64,000 bases of DNA, taken from positions 2,046,001 through 2,110,000 of the forward strand of contig NC_012029.1 of assembly GCF_000022205.1 (NCBI RefSeq), in the 5' to 3' direction. Shown here one piece after another: positions 47,850-56,080 of this stretch; the stretch's first letter is position 1, and each line of letters starts with the position of its first letter. The stretch comes from Halorubrum lacusprofundi ATCC 49239 (GTDB lineage: Archaea; Halobacteriota; Halobacteria; Halobacteriales; Haloferacaceae). The position numbers and the translations under genes were made by a program. The notes beneath the pieces are model-generated. The model had not been told where the DNA came from. It did no database searches and saw only the letters and a list, made by a program, of their open reading frames with translations.

Positions 47850-48428
47850 ATGACCGATCCCGAAACCGACGCGCCCGCCGCGGACGACGGTCCCGTGGTC
47901 GTCCTGTTGGACGTGTTGCCCAACGGACGGCCGGACGACGACCGCCCGCAGTACCGGAAGTCGCCGGTCGCGTACGGGCTCGGCACGGACGCATTCCGGC
48001 TGTACGAGCTCACGCTCGACGAGGAGGCGGACGTCTCCGTGAGCCACCGGCTTGCGCTCGACGGACCGGCCGTCGGTCGGTACCGCGAGGTGTCGTTCGA
48101 CGACCTCACCCGGAACGCGGCCGCCGAGATCGAGTACGCGGTCGAGGACATCGTCGAGGGCGATGAGAAGCGGTTCGTCGACTTCTACAACGAGGCCGGG
48201 CCGATCACGCTCCGGCTCCACCAGCTCAACCTCCTGCCGGGGATCGGCAAACAGCTCCGGAACAAGGTACTCGACGAGCGAAAGCGCGGCCCCTTCGAGA
48301 GCTTCGAAGAGGTCTCAGAGCGCGTCACCGGGCTCCACCACCCGCGGGAGGTGCTCGTCGAGCGGATCGTCGAGGAGATTCACGAGGAGGATCTCAAGTA
48401 CCGGCGGTTCGTCGGTTACGAGGAGTGA
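47850..48428 (+). CDS. DUF655 helix-hairpin-helix protein
   Basis: 192-residue archaeal protein. The first 90 residues are beta-rich (VVVLLDVLPNGRPDDDRP, KSPVAYGLGTDAFRLYEL); the rest contains an HhH element (LNLLPGIGKQLRNKVLDERK) that would bind nucleic acid. DUF655 genes are regularly next to rsmA, as here, suggesting a role in rRNA maturation or translation; the exact function is unknown. Confidence 0.9.
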   Translation: MTDPETDAPAADDGPVVVLLDVLPNGRPDDDRPQYRKSPVAYGLGTDAFRLYELTLDEEADVSVSHRLALDGPAVGRYREVSFDDLTRNAAAEIEYAVEDIVEGDEKRFVDFYNEAGPITLRLHQLNLLPGIGKQLRNKVLDERKRGPFESFEEVSERVTGLHHPREVLVERIVEEIHEEDLKYRRFVGYEE

Positions 48429-48509
48429 GGCGCGCGGCCGATACCGGCCCGGGAGCCGCCGACGCCCCCGAAACGAGACTTTTACCCGGAACGGCGGAGT
48501 AACGCGGCC

Positions 48510-49421
48510 ATGACTGACTTATCGACGGGCGCTGGCGCGGCGTACGGGGACCGCGACCCCGACGCGCTCGCCCGGCGGGCCGGGGAGCGCGCGAACCCCG
48601 ACCGCGACCAGCACTTTCTCGTCGACGACCGCGTGCTCGATCGGATTCCCGGGTACCTCCCGGACGACGCCGACACGAGCCACCTCTTAGAGATCGGCGG
48701 GGGCGCGGGTGCGCTCACCGACCGGCTGCTGGCGGCGATCACGTCTTCCGCTGACACCGACACCGCTCCCGCGCCCGGCCACCTCTCCGTGATCGAGCGC
48801 GACGGCACCTTCGCAGACTTCCTCCGCGAGGAGTTCGCGACCGCGATCGACGACGGCCTCCTCGACGTGATCGAGGGCGACGCGCTCGACGTCGACCTTC
48901 CCGATTTTACCGCCTGCGTCGCGAACCTCCCGTACGGCGTCTCCTCGGAGATCGCCTTCCGCCTGCTCCCCGAGGGAAAGCCGCTCGTGTTGATGTTTCA
49001 GGCCGAGTTCGCCGAGCGCATGGTGGCGTCGGCCGGCGAGTCGGAGTACGGCCGGCTCTCCGTGTCCGCCCAGCACTACGCCGCCGTGGAAATCGTCGAA
49101 CGCGTTCCGAAGGAGGCGTTCGACCCCCAGCCCGCGGTCGAGAGCGCCGTCGTCCGGTGTCTCCCCCGCGATCCCGACTACGAGGTGGGCGACGAGGCGT
49201 TCTTCCTCCGGTTCGTGAAGGCACTGTTCACCCAGCGGCGCAAGACGGTCCGGAACGCGATCCGGAACACCGGCCACATCTCCGGGCTCGACGACCCGGA
49301 AGCCGTCGTCGACGCCGCCGACGAGGACCTGCTCCGCCAGCGACCGGGCGATCTGGAGCCGTCGTCGTTCGCGGCGCTGGCCGAACTGGCCCGCGAGCAC
49401 GGGTCGCCGACGGAGGTCTGA
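48510..49421 (+). CDS. rsmA: 16S rRNA dimethyladenosine transferase RsmA/KsgA
   Basis: Dimethylates two adenines near the 3' end of 16S rRNA. 303 residues. SAM motif I LEIGGGAGALTDRLL, catalytic motif IV NLPYGVSSEIAF and the C-terminal RKTVRNAIRNTGHISG helix region are present. A Ser/Asp/Thr-rich insert of about 15 residues (SSADTDTAPAPG) lies after motif I. It lies between DUF655 and the mechanosensitive channel gene. Confidence 0.95.
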   Translation: MTDLSTGAGAAYGDRDPDALARRAGERANPDRDQHFLVDDRVLDRIPGYLPDDADTSHLLEIGGGAGALTDRLLAAITSSADTDTAPAPGHLSVIERDGTFADFLREEFATAIDDGLLDVIEGDALDVDLPDFTACVANLPYGVSSEIAFRLLPEGKPLVLMFQAEFAERMVASAGESEYGRLSVSAQHYAAVEIVERVPKEAFDPQPAVESAVVRCLPRDPDYEVGDEAFFLRFVKALFTQRRKTVRNAIRNTGHISGLDDPEAVVDAADEDLLRQRPGDLEPSSFAALAELAREHGSPTEV

Positions 49422-49466
49422 TCCGATGACCTGGGCGGAGGATCCGGTCGCCGACGGAGAGGAACC

Positions 49467-50711
49467 GTGATCGCGGTCGTCCTCACGCAGTTCGCGACAG
49501 CTCTCCTCGGCCCCCTCGCGCAGTTCGCGACGGCTCTCCTCGGCCCCCTCGGTGACATCTACGGGGTGGTGACGGGGAACGCCCAGCGCGTCGCAGTCTC
49601 CGCACTGATCGTCGCCGCCGTGCTCGTCGTTCGACTGCTCACCGGGTGGCTAAAACGGCGGAACGGGGAGCTCTCCTCGGTGCGGCGGCTCCTGCTGTCG
49701 ATAACGGTCGCCGGAGCCACCGCAGTCGGCGCGCTCTCCCTGCTCGTGGTGTGGGACCGCAGCGGGGCGCTCCTCGACGCGTACGAGTCGGCGGCGATCG
49801 CGGACCAGCTGTCGAACGTCGTGCTCGCGGTAGTGCTCTTGGCGAGCGCCTATGCGGTCACGGACTTCCTCGGGGGCGTCATCCGCGAGATCTCTGCCGA
49901 GAGCACGGTGCTCACCGATCACCAAGAAGAGGTGATCCGGCGGCTCGCCCAGATATCGGTGTACACCTTCGCGCTTTTGGTCGTCGTCGGACTGTTCACC
50001 GACAACGTCGGTGGCCTCCTCGTCGGTGCCGGGTTCCTCGGGATCGTGGTCGGCATGGCGGCCCGCCAGACGCTCGGCGCGATCCTCGCCGGCTTCGTGT
50101 TGATGTTCTCCCGCCCGTTCGAGGTGGGCGACTGGGTCGAGATCGGCGACCACGAAGGGACCGTTACGGAGATCTCGATCATGAGCACCCGCCTCCGGTC
50201 GTTCGACGGCGAGGTGATTACGCTCCCGAACGACGACGTGCGATCGGGATCAATAATCGACCGGTCACGCCGGAACCGCTACCGGATCGAGATCGAGGTC
50301 GGCCTCGACTACGACACCGACATCGAACGCGCGGCGACGGTGATCGAGGAGACCACCACCGAGGTCGAGGACGTGGCCGCGATGCCCGAACCGAACGCCG
50401 TGACGAAGCGGTTCGGCGACTCGGCGGTCGTGCTCGGACTCCGCTACTGGATCCGGAACCCCAGCATGCGCAAGCGCTGGCGCACGCAGACCGCCGCGAT
50501 GAACGCGATCAAGCCGGCGCTCGACGAGGAGGGGATCGTGATCCCCTTCCCGCAGCAGACGCTCTCCGCGCGGGATGTGGACGCCTCCGGCCCACAACTG
50601 GACGCGTCAGTCGAGGGGCGCGCGGCGACGCGCGGCGGGTCCCACTCGGGCGAGGACGATGGCTCCGACGCCGAGAGCGACACCGAAGGATCGGGGGAGT
50701 CGGGCCGATGA
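49467..50711 (+). CDS. MscS-family mechanosensitive channel
   Basis: 414-residue membrane channel for release of solutes on osmotic downshift. Starts at GTG. Four or more hydrophobic helices come before the pore helix GAGFLGIVVGMAARQTLGAILAGFVLMFSRPF, then the beta-domain EVGDWVEIGDHEGTVTEISIMSTRLRSFDGEVITLPN. The C-terminus is acidic. A 33-bp duplication repeats QFATALLGPLA at the N-terminus. The start could be later, but the pore is unaffected. Confidence 0.9.
   Translation: MIAVVLTQFATALLGPLAQFATALLGPLGDIYGVVTGNAQRVAVSALIVAAVLVVRLLTGWLKRRNGELSSVRRLLLSITVAGATAVGALSLLVVWDRSGALLDAYESAAIADQLSNVVLAVVLLASAYAVTDFLGGVIREISAESTVLTDHQEEVIRRLAQISVYTFALLVVVGLFTDNVGGLLVGAGFLGIVVGMAARQTLGAILAGFVLMFSRPFEVGDWVEIGDHEGTVTEISIMSTRLRSFDGEVITLPNDDVRSGSIIDRSRRNRYRIEIEVGLDYDTDIERAATVIEETTTEVEDVAAMPEPNAVTKRFGDSAVVLGLRYWIRNPSMRKRWRTQTAAMNAIKPALDEEGIVIPFPQQTLSARDVDASGPQLDASVEGRAATRGGSHSGEDDGSDAESDTEGSGESGR
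49486..49551. repeat. 33-bp tandem duplication in mscS 5' end
   Basis: Units 49486-49518 and 49519-49551 are identical except for one A/G difference. They encode an 11-residue repeat QFATALLGPLA-type within the N-terminal hydrophobic helix, in frame. Confidence 0.85.
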
Positions 50712-51307
50712 CCGGGGACGATCGCGACGCCGGCTCCGGTCTCGCAGAGCGACGCGGCCTCGACGAGGCCGTGGTGTACCAGCCGGCCGAGGACTCCGGG
50801 CTCCTCGCAGAGGCGGCCCTTGAGGAGGCGCACGGACGAGTGCTGGAGGTCGGCACGGGCTCGGGATGGGTCGCCCAGCAGATCGCCGAGGAGCGCGGGC
50901 TCGACACGGTCGGCAGCGACCTCAATCCGCACGCGGCGCGACAGGCTCGCGAGCGGGGCGTCGAAGGGGTTGTCGCCGACCTCCTCTCCCCGTACCGGGC
51001 GGACGCGTTCGACACGGTGTGTTTCAACCCCCCCTATCTCCCGACCGACCCGGACAACGAGTGGGGCGACTGGATGGAACACGCGCTCTCGGGCGGCGAG
51101 TCGGGCCGCGAACTCATCGAGCCGTTCCTCGACGACGTGGGGCGCGTCCTCGCGCCGGGCGGCGTCGTCCTGCTTCTAGTCTCGTCGCTGACGGGGTACG
51201 ACGAGGTGCTCGCTCTCGTGGAGGACGCCGGGTTCGCGGCCGAGCCGGTCGTCGAGGAGTCGTTCCCGTTCGAGACGCTCACGGTGTTAGCGCTGCGTCG
51301 GGCGTGA
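50708..51307 (+). CDS. HemK2/MTQ2-type protein methyltransferase
   Basis: 199-residue class I SAM methyltransferase. SAM motif VLEVGTGSGWVAQQIAEE is at about residues 45-62 and the glutamine/adenine-type catalytic NPPYLPTDPDNEWGDW is complete. Archaeal HemK2-type enzymes methylate the GGQ glutamine of release factor aRF1, the likely target here. The start overlaps the mscS stop by 4 bases, completing the DUF655-rsmA-mscS-hemK2 cluster. Confidence 0.9.
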   Translation: MTGDDRDAGSGLAERRGLDEAVVYQPAEDSGLLAEAALEEAHGRVLEVGTGSGWVAQQIAEERGLDTVGSDLNPHAARQARERGVEGVVADLLSPYRADAFDTVCFNPPYLPTDPDNEWGDWMEHALSGGESGRELIEPFLDDVGRVLAPGGVVLLLVSSLTGYDEVLALVEDAGFAAEPVVEESFPFETLTVLALRRA

Positions 51308-51373
51308 AGTGGGCGCTCTCCCTCGGCGGCGCTGGCCGTTAGTTAATAACTAGAGAACATAAATTGTATTAGC

Positions 51374-51384
51374 AAATATTATAC
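51374..51384 (+). promoter_or_regulatory. TATA box of the methionine synthase operon
   Basis: AAATATTATAC lies about 29 bases before the ATG at 51408 in an AT-rich leader; no hairpin or riboswitch is evident. Confidence 0.55.
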
Positions 51385-51407
51385 GACGGCATATCGAACC
51401 AACGGTA

Positions 51408-52409
51408 ATGACTGAACGAGTCGCAGCCACACCGGGGCTGTACCCGCTTCCGGACTGGGCGAAGGAGACGCTCTCCGACCTGAAGGGTCACCAGAAGGGT
51501 GACCTGCTGAGCGGCGACGAGAGCGAGGCGATCGTCAAGGAGTACGACGAGGTGCGCACCGAGTACGTCAACGACCAGCTCGACGCCGGCCTCGACCGCG
51601 TGGTCGAGGGACAGGGGCGTTGGGACGACATGATCGCGCATCCGCTGACGGTGCACGACAGCGTCGAGACCGGCGGGATCGTCCGGTACTACGACAACAA
51701 CAACTTCTACCGCGACCCACGGGTCGTCGACGACCTCGACTTCTCGGGCGACGTGGCGCGCGAGCTGGAGCGGGCCACCGACCTGATCGACGGTGAGGCA
51801 CCTCTCGCGGCGACGCTTCCCGGCCCGTATTCGCTCGCCGACCTCGCGACCGACGAGCACTACGGCGACGAGGCCGCGTTCCAGGCCGCCATCGCCGAGT
51901 TCCTCGCCGGCGAGGTCGAGGCGTTTCCCGCCCACGAGACGCTGTTCCTCCTCGAACCGTCGCTGGTGACGAACCCGCCCGCCGAGGGCGAGGAGTCGAC
52001 CGCGACCGACGCGATCGCAACGGTCGCCGACGCGACCGACGCCGACGTGGTCGTCCAGACCTCCTACGGCGCGCTCGACGAGAAGCTGTACGCCCACCTC
52101 GTCGACGAGGCGAGCGCGGACGCGCTCGGGCTCGATCTGGTCGCCGGCGACCGCGACGACACGGTGTACAACGTTCAGGAGTTCGGCGCCACCGACTCAC
52201 TCGCGCTCGGGCTCGTCGACGGGCAGAACACGCTCGTTGAGGAGCCGGAGACGATCGCGGAGCGCGTCGAGTGGTTCGAGTCGCAGATCCCCGCTGAAGG
52301 GTTCGACCGGACCTACCTGACGCCGAACACCGAGCTGTTCTACCTGCCGGCCAACAAGTACCGCGCGAAGCTGAACACGCTGGCCGCCGCCGCGGAGGTG
52401 CTCGAATAA
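51408..52409 (+). CDS. MetE-like protein, N-terminal-type half
   Basis: 333-residue TIM-barrel protein related to cobalamin-independent methionine synthase. It retains GLYPLPDWAKETL, AATLPGPYSLADLA and the end NTELFYLPANKYRAKL, but lacks the zinc ligands of the catalytic MetE half. It probably provides a substrate-binding or partner function for the downstream protein, whose start overlaps its stop by one base. Some haloarchaeal annotations call both members methionine synthase. Confidence 0.85.
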   Translation: MTERVAATPGLYPLPDWAKETLSDLKGHQKGDLLSGDESEAIVKEYDEVRTEYVNDQLDAGLDRVVEGQGRWDDMIAHPLTVHDSVETGGIVRYYDNNNFYRDPRVVDDLDFSGDVARELERATDLIDGEAPLAATLPGPYSLADLATDEHYGDEAAFQAAIAEFLAGEVEAFPAHETLFLLEPSLVTNPPAEGEESTATDAIATVADATDADVVVQTSYGALDEKLYAHLVDEASADALGLDLVAGDRDDTVYNVQEFGATDSLALGLVDGQNTLVEEPETIAERVEWFESQIPAEGFDRTYLTPNTELFYLPANKYRAKLNTLAAAAEVLE

Positions 52410-53479
52410 TGGTCCGAAACCCGTCTGCCAACCGCGAACAGTTCCGCCCGCACGACCACCCGAACGACGCGTTCCTCCTGACGACCGTCGTCGGCTCGTA
52501 CCCGAAGCCGAAGTGGCTCAACCGGGCCGACGAGCTCGTCGACGACCCCGACTCGAAGTTCGATGTGTCGGACCTCGAAGAGGCCCACGACGACGCCTGT
52601 CGACTGATCACCCACGAACACGAGCGCGCCGGGCTCGACACGGTGGTCGACGGCGAGATGCGCCGCAACGAGATGGTCGAGTTCTTCGCCGACCGCATCG
52701 ACGGCTACGAGTTCAACGGCCCCGTGAAGGTGTGGGGTCACAACTACTTCGACAAGCCCTCGGTCGTCGAGGAGGTCGAGTACGACGAGCCGTGGCTCGT
52801 CGACGAGTTCGAGTTCACCTCGTCGGTCGCCGAGCATCCCGTCAAGGTCCCGATCACGGGGCCCTACACGCTCGGGTTCTGGGCGTTCAACGAGGCGTAC
52901 CCCTCCACCGAGGAACTCGTGTACGATCTGGCCGACCTCGTCAACGAGGAGGTCGAGAAGCTCGTCGAGGCTGGCGCGCGCTACATCCAGATCGACGAGC
53001 CCGCGTTGGCGACGACGCCGGAGGACCACGCCATCGTCGGCGAGGCCCTCGAACGCATCGTCTCGGGCATCGACGAGGAGGTCCGGATCGGCCTCCACGT
53101 CTGTTACGGCGACTACTCGCGGATCTACCCCGAGATCAACGACTACCCGATCGACGAGTTCGACGTGGAGCTGTGTAACGGCGACTTCGAGCAGATTCCC
53201 ACGTTCACCGACCCCGAGTTCGAGCCCGACCTCGCGCTCGGCGTCGTCGACGCCCACACGGCGGAGATCGAGTCAGTCGAGGAGATCAAAGCGAACATCC
53301 GGCAGGGCCTGCGCGTCGTCCCGCCGGAGAAGCTCACGATCTCGCCCGACTGCGGGCTGAAGCTGCTCCCGCGAGAGATCGCGTACGGGAAGACCGAGAA
53401 CATGGTCACCGCGGCCCGCGAGGTCGAAGCCGAGATCGATTCCGGCGAGATCGACGTCGAGAACCCGCTCGACGACTGA
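52409..53479 (+). CDS. Methionine synthase, MetE C-terminal catalytic type
   Basis: 356-residue enzyme predicted to transfer a methyl group to homocysteine. Zinc ligand candidates are His and Cys in GLHVCYGDYSRI and Cys in ISPDCGLKLLPREIA, the classic MetE HxC ... C pattern, with a Glu between them. The front half carries TTVVGSYPKPKWL, VVDGEMRRNEMV and ITGPYTLGFW. The methyl donor in archaea is unlikely to be a polyglutamylated folate and may be a corrinoid protein or a pterin, so the exact donor is uncertain. Confidence 0.9.
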   Translation: MVRNPSANREQFRPHDHPNDAFLLTTVVGSYPKPKWLNRADELVDDPDSKFDVSDLEEAHDDACRLITHEHERAGLDTVVDGEMRRNEMVEFFADRIDGYEFNGPVKVWGHNYFDKPSVVEEVEYDEPWLVDEFEFTSSVAEHPVKVPITGPYTLGFWAFNEAYPSTEELVYDLADLVNEEVEKLVEAGARYIQIDEPALATTPEDHAIVGEALERIVSGIDEEVRIGLHVCYGDYSRIYPEINDYPIDEFDVELCNGDFEQIPTFTDPEFEPDLALGVVDAHTAEIESVEEIKANIRQGLRVVPPEKLTISPDCGLKLLPREIAYGKTENMVTAAREVEAEIDSGEIDVENPLDD

Positions 53480-53795
53480 ATCGGCGCTGTTGACGTTTTA
53501 TTTCGCTCCCGATAATTCTGAACCAGCCGTTAGGCTCCGACTGCGTATTGACCGCTCAAAATCCTACCAAGTCCAGTAGATGTTCTAAGCGGCGTGCAAG
53601 ATACAACGCACGTATCTTGCATAGAATCATCTCCCGACTTGATCGGAGTGGATCGATCACCGTCCTCCTCACATAGCGCTTTATGACCAGTCTCGGAAAA
53701 CGGTGTTTTACACGATATTATGTCTGAAAAGTAGAATCTCAAGAGATCCATCTGGACGCAACTGTTATTACCTTGTTGATAGATAATGACACACA
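53480..53795. other. AT-rich intergenic region with hairpin and repeat arm
   Basis: No gene is supported. A strong stem-loop TGCAAGATAC-AACGCAC-GTATCTTGCA (53595-53621) lies inside, overlapping the left arm of the inverted repeat that flanks gldA. A poorly coding minus-strand frame covers much of the region. Confidence 0.6.
53587..53603 (+). repeat. 17-bp inverted repeat, left arm
   Basis: AAGCGGCGTGCAAGATA; its reverse complement recurs with one mismatch at 55117-55133, so the pair encloses gldA. Confidence 0.6.
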
Positions 53796-54896
53796 ATGGC
53801 TCAGATATTCAAATCACCGGCAGCGTACGTACAGGGCCGGGATGTTGCCGAGGAGATAGGATCGCACGCTGAGGAATTGGGCGAGGAGGCGGTGCTTATC
53901 GCCGACGAAATCGTCCTCGATATTCTTGAAGACCGTGTACTGACGAGTCTCGAAGACGCAGGACTGGGTACGATGTCGGTGGAGTTCAACGGCGAGGCGT
54001 CCGAGACGGAAATTGACCGAATCACCAGTCTGGCGGAAGAGCAAGGGATTGACCTCGTCATCGGTGCGGGCGGAGGCAAGGCACTTGACACTGCAAAAGC
54101 CGTCCGAACGAACATAGACGAATCGATGGTTTCGATGCCGACAGTCGCCTCGACTGACGCCCCAACAAGTGCGCTCTCGGTCATCTATAGCGAACACGGT
54201 GAGTTCCAAGAGTACCGGTTCTATGAGGACCATCCAGATCTCGTACTAGTGGATACAGCAATTATTGCGGACGCACCAACCCGCTTCTTCCGGTCAGGGA
54301 TCGCTGACGGCCTCGCAACGTGGTTCGAAGCCGACGCAGCTAACCAGTCAGACGGCGACAACGTCGTCGGCGGGAAACCCACACGGGCTGGCCACCATCT
54401 GGCACGCCTTTGTTACGACACATTGTGCGACCACGGACTCGCCGCTGTCGATGCGGTCGAACGGGGCGCTGTCACCGAGAGCGTTGAAGCCGTCACCGAG
54501 GCGAATACGCTTCTCAGCGGACTGGGGTTCGAGAGTGGTGGCCTCGCAGCGGCCCACTCGATACACAACGGATTGACGCAGCTGGAGGCGACACACGATG
54601 CGACCCACGGAGAAAAGGTCAATATCGGGACGATATCACAGCTCGCGTTGGAAGGCCGTGACGATGCGTTCATTGAGGAGTACGTTGAGTTCTCGCTGGA
54701 TCTTGGGCTTCCGGTCACGCTCTCGGATATCGGTCTCGACGACCCGTCGCACAACGACCTCACCGTCGTCGCTGAGGCAGCCTGTGACGAAGAAGAGACA
54801 ATCCACAACCAGCCGTTTGCAGTCTCCTCATCGATGGTCCGCGACGCGCTGTTAACTGCTGACGAACTCTCCCGACGGGTCCGCGAGAACCGCTAA
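53796..54896 (+). CDS. gldA: Glycerol dehydrogenase-like protein (GldA)
   Basis: 366-residue iron/zinc-type alcohol dehydrogenase relative that would interconvert glycerol and dihydroxyacetone with NAD(H). NAD motif GAGGGKALDTAKAV is present, as are the metal ligands: Asp in SGIADGLATWFEA, His in AAAHSIHNGLTQ and His in HGEKVNIGT. Glycerol-1-phosphate dehydrogenase is a related alternative, but STDAPTSALSVIY matches GldA better. Third-position GC is visibly lower than in nearby genes and inverted repeats flank it, suggesting transfer. Confidence 0.86.
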   Translation: MAQIFKSPAAYVQGRDVAEEIGSHAEELGEEAVLIADEIVLDILEDRVLTSLEDAGLGTMSVEFNGEASETEIDRITSLAEEQGIDLVIGAGGGKALDTAKAVRTNIDESMVSMPTVASTDAPTSALSVIYSEHGEFQEYRFYEDHPDLVLVDTAIIADAPTRFFRSGIADGLATWFEADAANQSDGDNVVGGKPTRAGHHLARLCYDTLCDHGLAAVDAVERGAVTESVEAVTEANTLLSGLGFESGGLAAAHSIHNGLTQLEATHDATHGEKVNIGTISQLALEGRDDAFIEEYVEFSLDLGLPVTLSDIGLDDPSHNDLTVVAEAACDEEETIHNQPFAVSSSMVRDALLTADELSRRVRENR

Positions 54897-55283
54897 TTCT
54901 CCGCAGCGTTCCGTGCGTTCGAACGAAGCTGTGGAGGTCTCGGATGCCATCGCGGTGCGGGGCTTTGTGAGTGGTCTCCGCGACAGCAACATTCTTGTAC
55001 CGATCAACCTGAATTAATTCGTATCTCACTGGATCAGGAATCGGAGACGTTCCTGCGGCTGATTCAAGGAGTAACCGGAGCAAATAATGCAGTTCCTGTG
55101 CTGACTACACACTCTATATCTTGCACGCTGCTTCTGACAAAAGTCAGGTGTGTTCTGATTTTCCGTTGCTACGTCACTCGTGTGTACTGAGCGATCGAGG
55201 CGTCGAGAACGATCAACCGAATCGACGCAGAGCCACCAAGTCGACGGCACCATTTATAAGCATACGCCGCACCCACCTCCGGC
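54897..55283. other. Intergenic region with right inverted-repeat arm and promoter
   Basis: No gene supported. It contains the right arm TATCTTGCACGCTGCTT (55117-55133), a small CTGAC/GTCAG hairpin (about 55134-55147), and a TATA box CATTTATAAG (55251-55260) for the next gene, 24 bases ahead of its ATG. Confidence 0.6.
55117..55133 (-). repeat. 17-bp inverted repeat, right arm
   Basis: TATCTTGCACGCTGCTT, the complement of the left arm at 53587-53603 with one mismatch. Confidence 0.6.
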
Positions 55284-56033
55284 ATGGATATCGGGCTCAC
55301 CGTCGGCGACGACCTCGACCGGCTCGCGGCGTCGCCGAAGCGGTTCGACTTCTGCGAGCTCGGGGTCGGCGAGCCGACGCTCGTGCCGGGCGATATCGAC
55401 CCGGAACGTCTCGACGACGCGCTCGCCGGCCGCGATCTGCTCGTCCACCTCCCGTACAGCCAGCGGCTGGCCAGCTACGTCCCCGAGGTCAACGACGCCA
55501 TCGTCGACTACCAGCGCCGACTCTTGGAGGCCGCCGGCGAGTTGGGCGCGGAAAAGGCCGTCCTCCACGCGACCTCCGCCGACCGCGACGACACCGAGTT
55601 CCGCGAGGTCGCCGCCGAGCAGCTCCGGCGGGTCGCCGACGCCGGCCGCGACGCGGGCGTCGAGGTCGTCGTCGAGAACGTCGGCCACCAGCACGCGGGG
55701 CTCCAGCTGTCCGTCCTCGGCGATATCGCTCGGGAGACCGACACCCGGATCTGCTTCGACCTCGGCCACGCGTATATGGAAGGCGACAACAAGGCGATCA
55801 AACGGTTCCTCCGGAGCCACGGGGGCCGGATCTCACACCTCCACTGTCACGACGCCCGCCGCCGGGGTGACACCCACCTTCCCGTGGGAGCCGGCGAGGT
55901 CGACTACGGCCACGTGGAGTCCGAACTCGGCGATTTCGACGGGACGGTCGCCCTTGAGGTGTTCACCGACGACGAGACGCTCCTCCTCGACTCGGCCCGA
56001 CGGATCGCGGAGCGGCTCGGCGTCGACTTTTAA
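55284..56033 (+). CDS. Sugar phosphate isomerase/epimerase-like TIM barrel
   Basis: 249-residue xylose-isomerase-like barrel. The front MDIGLTVGDDLDRLAASPKRFD and the metal-binding strand VEVVVENVGHQH, then FDLGHAYMEGDN and HLHCHDARR carry Glu, Asp and His residues suited to divalent-metal binding. Members isomerise or epimerise sugars, or act as endonuclease IV-type enzymes; the compact size favours a sugar isomerase. Leaderless promoter upstream. Confidence 0.8.
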   Translation: MDIGLTVGDDLDRLAASPKRFDFCELGVGEPTLVPGDIDPERLDDALAGRDLLVHLPYSQRLASYVPEVNDAIVDYQRRLLEAAGELGAEKAVLHATSADRDDTEFREVAAEQLRRVADAGRDAGVEVVVENVGHQHAGLQLSVLGDIARETDTRICFDLGHAYMEGDNKAIKRFLRSHGGRISHLHCHDARRRGDTHLPVGAGEVDYGHVESELGDFDGTVALEVFTDDETLLLDSARRIAERLGVDF

Positions 56034-56080
56034 ATAGCGAAACCGATTCCTTCTCGTCTTTAAAAATAGAGCGACGGTCG

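Noticed and set aside
53530..53796. 88-codon minus-strand frame upstream of gldA
   Set aside because: AT-rich, Cys/Ser-rich and non-acidic, with strong hairpin inside; no haloarchaeal coding character.
55026..55253. 75-codon minus-strand frame
   Set aside because: Low GC, Cys/Arg-rich, overlaps the repeat arm and the promoter of the next gene.
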